Part shown: positions 17,504 through 18,446 of the stretch, in pieces | Position numbering within the stretch: position 1 is the stretch's first letter | Layout: the number at the start of each line of letters is the position of its first letter | Origin: Candidatus Marinamargulisbacteria bacterium SCGC AG-343-D04 | GTDB lineage: Bacteria > Margulisbacteria > Marinamargulisbacteria > GCA-2716485 > GCA-002719695 | Direction of reading: 5' to 3' | Assembly (NCBI GenBank): GCA_003265885.1 | Contig: QFBQ01000031.1 | Location: 1-18,446 of the forward strand | Length of the DNA: 18,446 nucleotides | The notes under the pieces: model-generated | What the model was told of the DNA's origin: nothing | The model's database searches: none | Seen by the model: the letters and a program-made list of their open reading frames with translations, nothing else | Program-made: the position numbers and the translations under genes

Positions 17504-18303
17504 CAACGTTTTAAATATTGTTTTGTAAATAATGAAGATTTCAAATTATTTCCAAGTTCTCTGTTTTGCCACTCAAGAATAGAAGATTTTTGTGTTTGAT
17601 GATTCATCACCTCAATACGGTTAAAAAGCCACCATCGGTCTATTTTTTTATACTGCGAAAAAACAGAAGTCTTCAACAACTCTCCCTTTCGATCAAAATA
17701 CACAATTTTCCATGGATTTCTGTATTCCTTATCTACATACGTTACCTGTTTAGAGTAACCGCTGTTTTTATCCTTAGGATAGCGCTCTATTACCCACACT
17801 TCTCTTCCATCTAAAGTCGAATCTTCAATAAAGTTATACGTATATTTTTCTGCTTCATCACTAGATATATCCTCATAAGAAAACTCACTTCCCATAAACG
17901 ATCCCGACTTATTTCGAGAATTAATACGTTTTACTCTATTCAAGGCCGGCAATAACAGCCACATATCATCTGGCCCCTCTTTATGAGACCATGTTAGCGT
18001 TTTGGTCCCCTTCACATCTGCTGGGTAAAGAAAAGTAATCAAACTTTTATCTCCATCCCCATCTACTTCCATCCCCATAAAAGACATCCTACGCTCTACT
18101 TTATCTCCATGTGCATTAATCAGTATCATTTTCACCATAGATTGCTGTGTTACAAAGCCATTATTAACTTCTTGGTTTTCAAGCGAAATCCGATACCCCT
18201 TATTAATATCAACCTTATCTAACTCCGTAGCATACAAAGCAACAGAACTTACAATCATAAAAAGAAAAACTCTAGCAAGCCCCCCAAAGCAGAATTGATA
18301 CAT
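17503..18303 (-). CDS. LolA-like outer membrane lipoprotein-sorting family protein
   Basis: This 266-residue periplasmic protein has a signal peptide at residues 1 to about 25 (ARVFLFMIVSSVALYA, cleavage near YAT-E). The mature part has the LolA-like eleven-strand half-barrel pattern and the family's most conserved block: DDMWLLLPALNRVKRINS (112-129), followed by SGSFMGSEFSYED (133-145). It is not LolA itself, which is shorter and lacks this block; the paralogous family is found next to MMPL-type RND exporters and is thought to ferry a hydrophobic ligand through the periplasm. An excellent Shine-Dalgarno (AAGGAG, 7 bases before the ATG) marks it as the first gene of the operon. A palindrome lies about 50 bases upstream. 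Confidence 0.92.
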   Translation of the reverse strand: MYQFCFGGLARVFLFMIVSSVALYATELDKVDINKGYRISLENQEVNNGFVTQQSMVKMILINAHGDKVERRMSFMGMEVDGDGDKSLITFLYPADVKGTKTLTWSHKEGPDDMWLLLPALNRVKRINSRNKSGSFMGSEFSYEDISSDEAEKYTYNFIEDSTLDGREVWVIERYPKDKNSGYSKQVTYVDKEYRNPWKIVYFDRKGELLKTSVFSQYKKIDRWWLFNRIEVMNHQTQKSSILEWQNRELGNNLKSSLFTKQYLKR

Positions 18304-18351
18304 CAGAATACTCCTTACATCTATTAGAAAAAACTATTTCAAGCTTATCAA

Positions 18352-18372
18352 ATTTGTATTGGCAATACAAAT
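18352..18372. promoter_or_regulatory. 21-bp near-perfect palindrome, probable operator of the exporter operon
   Basis: Arms ATTTGTATTG and CAATACAAAT are perfect 10-base inverted repeats around a single G. The centre lies about 60 bases upstream of the LolA-like start. Such symmetry fits a dimeric helix-turn-helix regulator (TetR or GntR class). No regulator gene is seen within the 74 bases left before the window edge, and no flanking -10/-35 pair is clear enough to call. Confidence 0.65.
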
Positions 18373-18446
18373 AAAATATATGCCTTATTAGATTAATTTC
18401 TTAATATAAAAACCACCCCAAAACCTTTTAAATTCCATACTATTGT

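Overview
The window is AT-rich DNA from a Gram-negative bacterium, with a flagellar operon, an outer-membrane-type beta-barrel gene and LolA-like periplasmic machinery. Three features point to a host-associated, possibly intracellular, lineage with a reshaped genome. The 23S-5S rRNA unit has its own promoter and no 16S gene beside it. A eukaryotic-type protein kinase carries a basic, Ser/Thr-rich tail. A second orphan protein carries a nuclear-localisation-like KRKRRK cluster. The flagellar gene order (fliK, a gene in the fliL slot, fliM, fliN, fliO, fliP) is the arrangement typical of Gammaproteobacteria. That is my best guess for the group, held with modest confidence.

Layout. Positions 1-6212 (minus strand) form one compact operon, read from right to left: a CofG-like protein, a FliK-like protein, an unrecognised exported protein, FliM, a ParA-type ATPase, FliN, FliO and FliP (cut by the window edge). 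Most junctions overlap or lie within a few bases. Upstream of it on the same strand come 5S rRNA (6283-6400) and 23S rRNA (6453-9436), driven by a very good sigma-70 promoter at 9536-9564 with a boxA-like element. I see no terminator between 5S and the flagellar operon. Positions 9690-10388 encode an orphan basic/Ser-rich protein with its own terminator. ykgJ-like (10542-10916, minus) and panB (10978-11757, plus) are divergent. A small helical protein (11761-12180, minus) converges on panB. After a 374-base AT-rich gap comes the kinase (12555-13943, plus), whose end overlaps the end of a three-gene minus-strand operon (13935-18303). That operon encodes a LolA-like periplasmic protein, an outer-membrane beta-barrel candidate and an MMPL/RND exporter. 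A near-perfect palindrome lies upstream of it.

How the genes fit together. The left part builds the flagellar switch (FliM/FliN) and export gate (FliO/FliP), with unusual additions. FliM lacks the usual N-terminal CheY-binding motif and carries five 33-residue acidic repeats. A ParA ATPase sits between fliM and fliN. The first gene of the operon is a full-length homologue of the F420-cofactor enzyme CofG in which all three cluster-binding cysteines are replaced (Ala, Tyr, Leu). This radical-SAM pseudoenzyme is the strongest candidate for something undescribed. The right-hand operon looks like an envelope-spanning route for a lipid or other hydrophobic substrate. The kinase and the 9690-10388 protein are candidate host-directed effectors.
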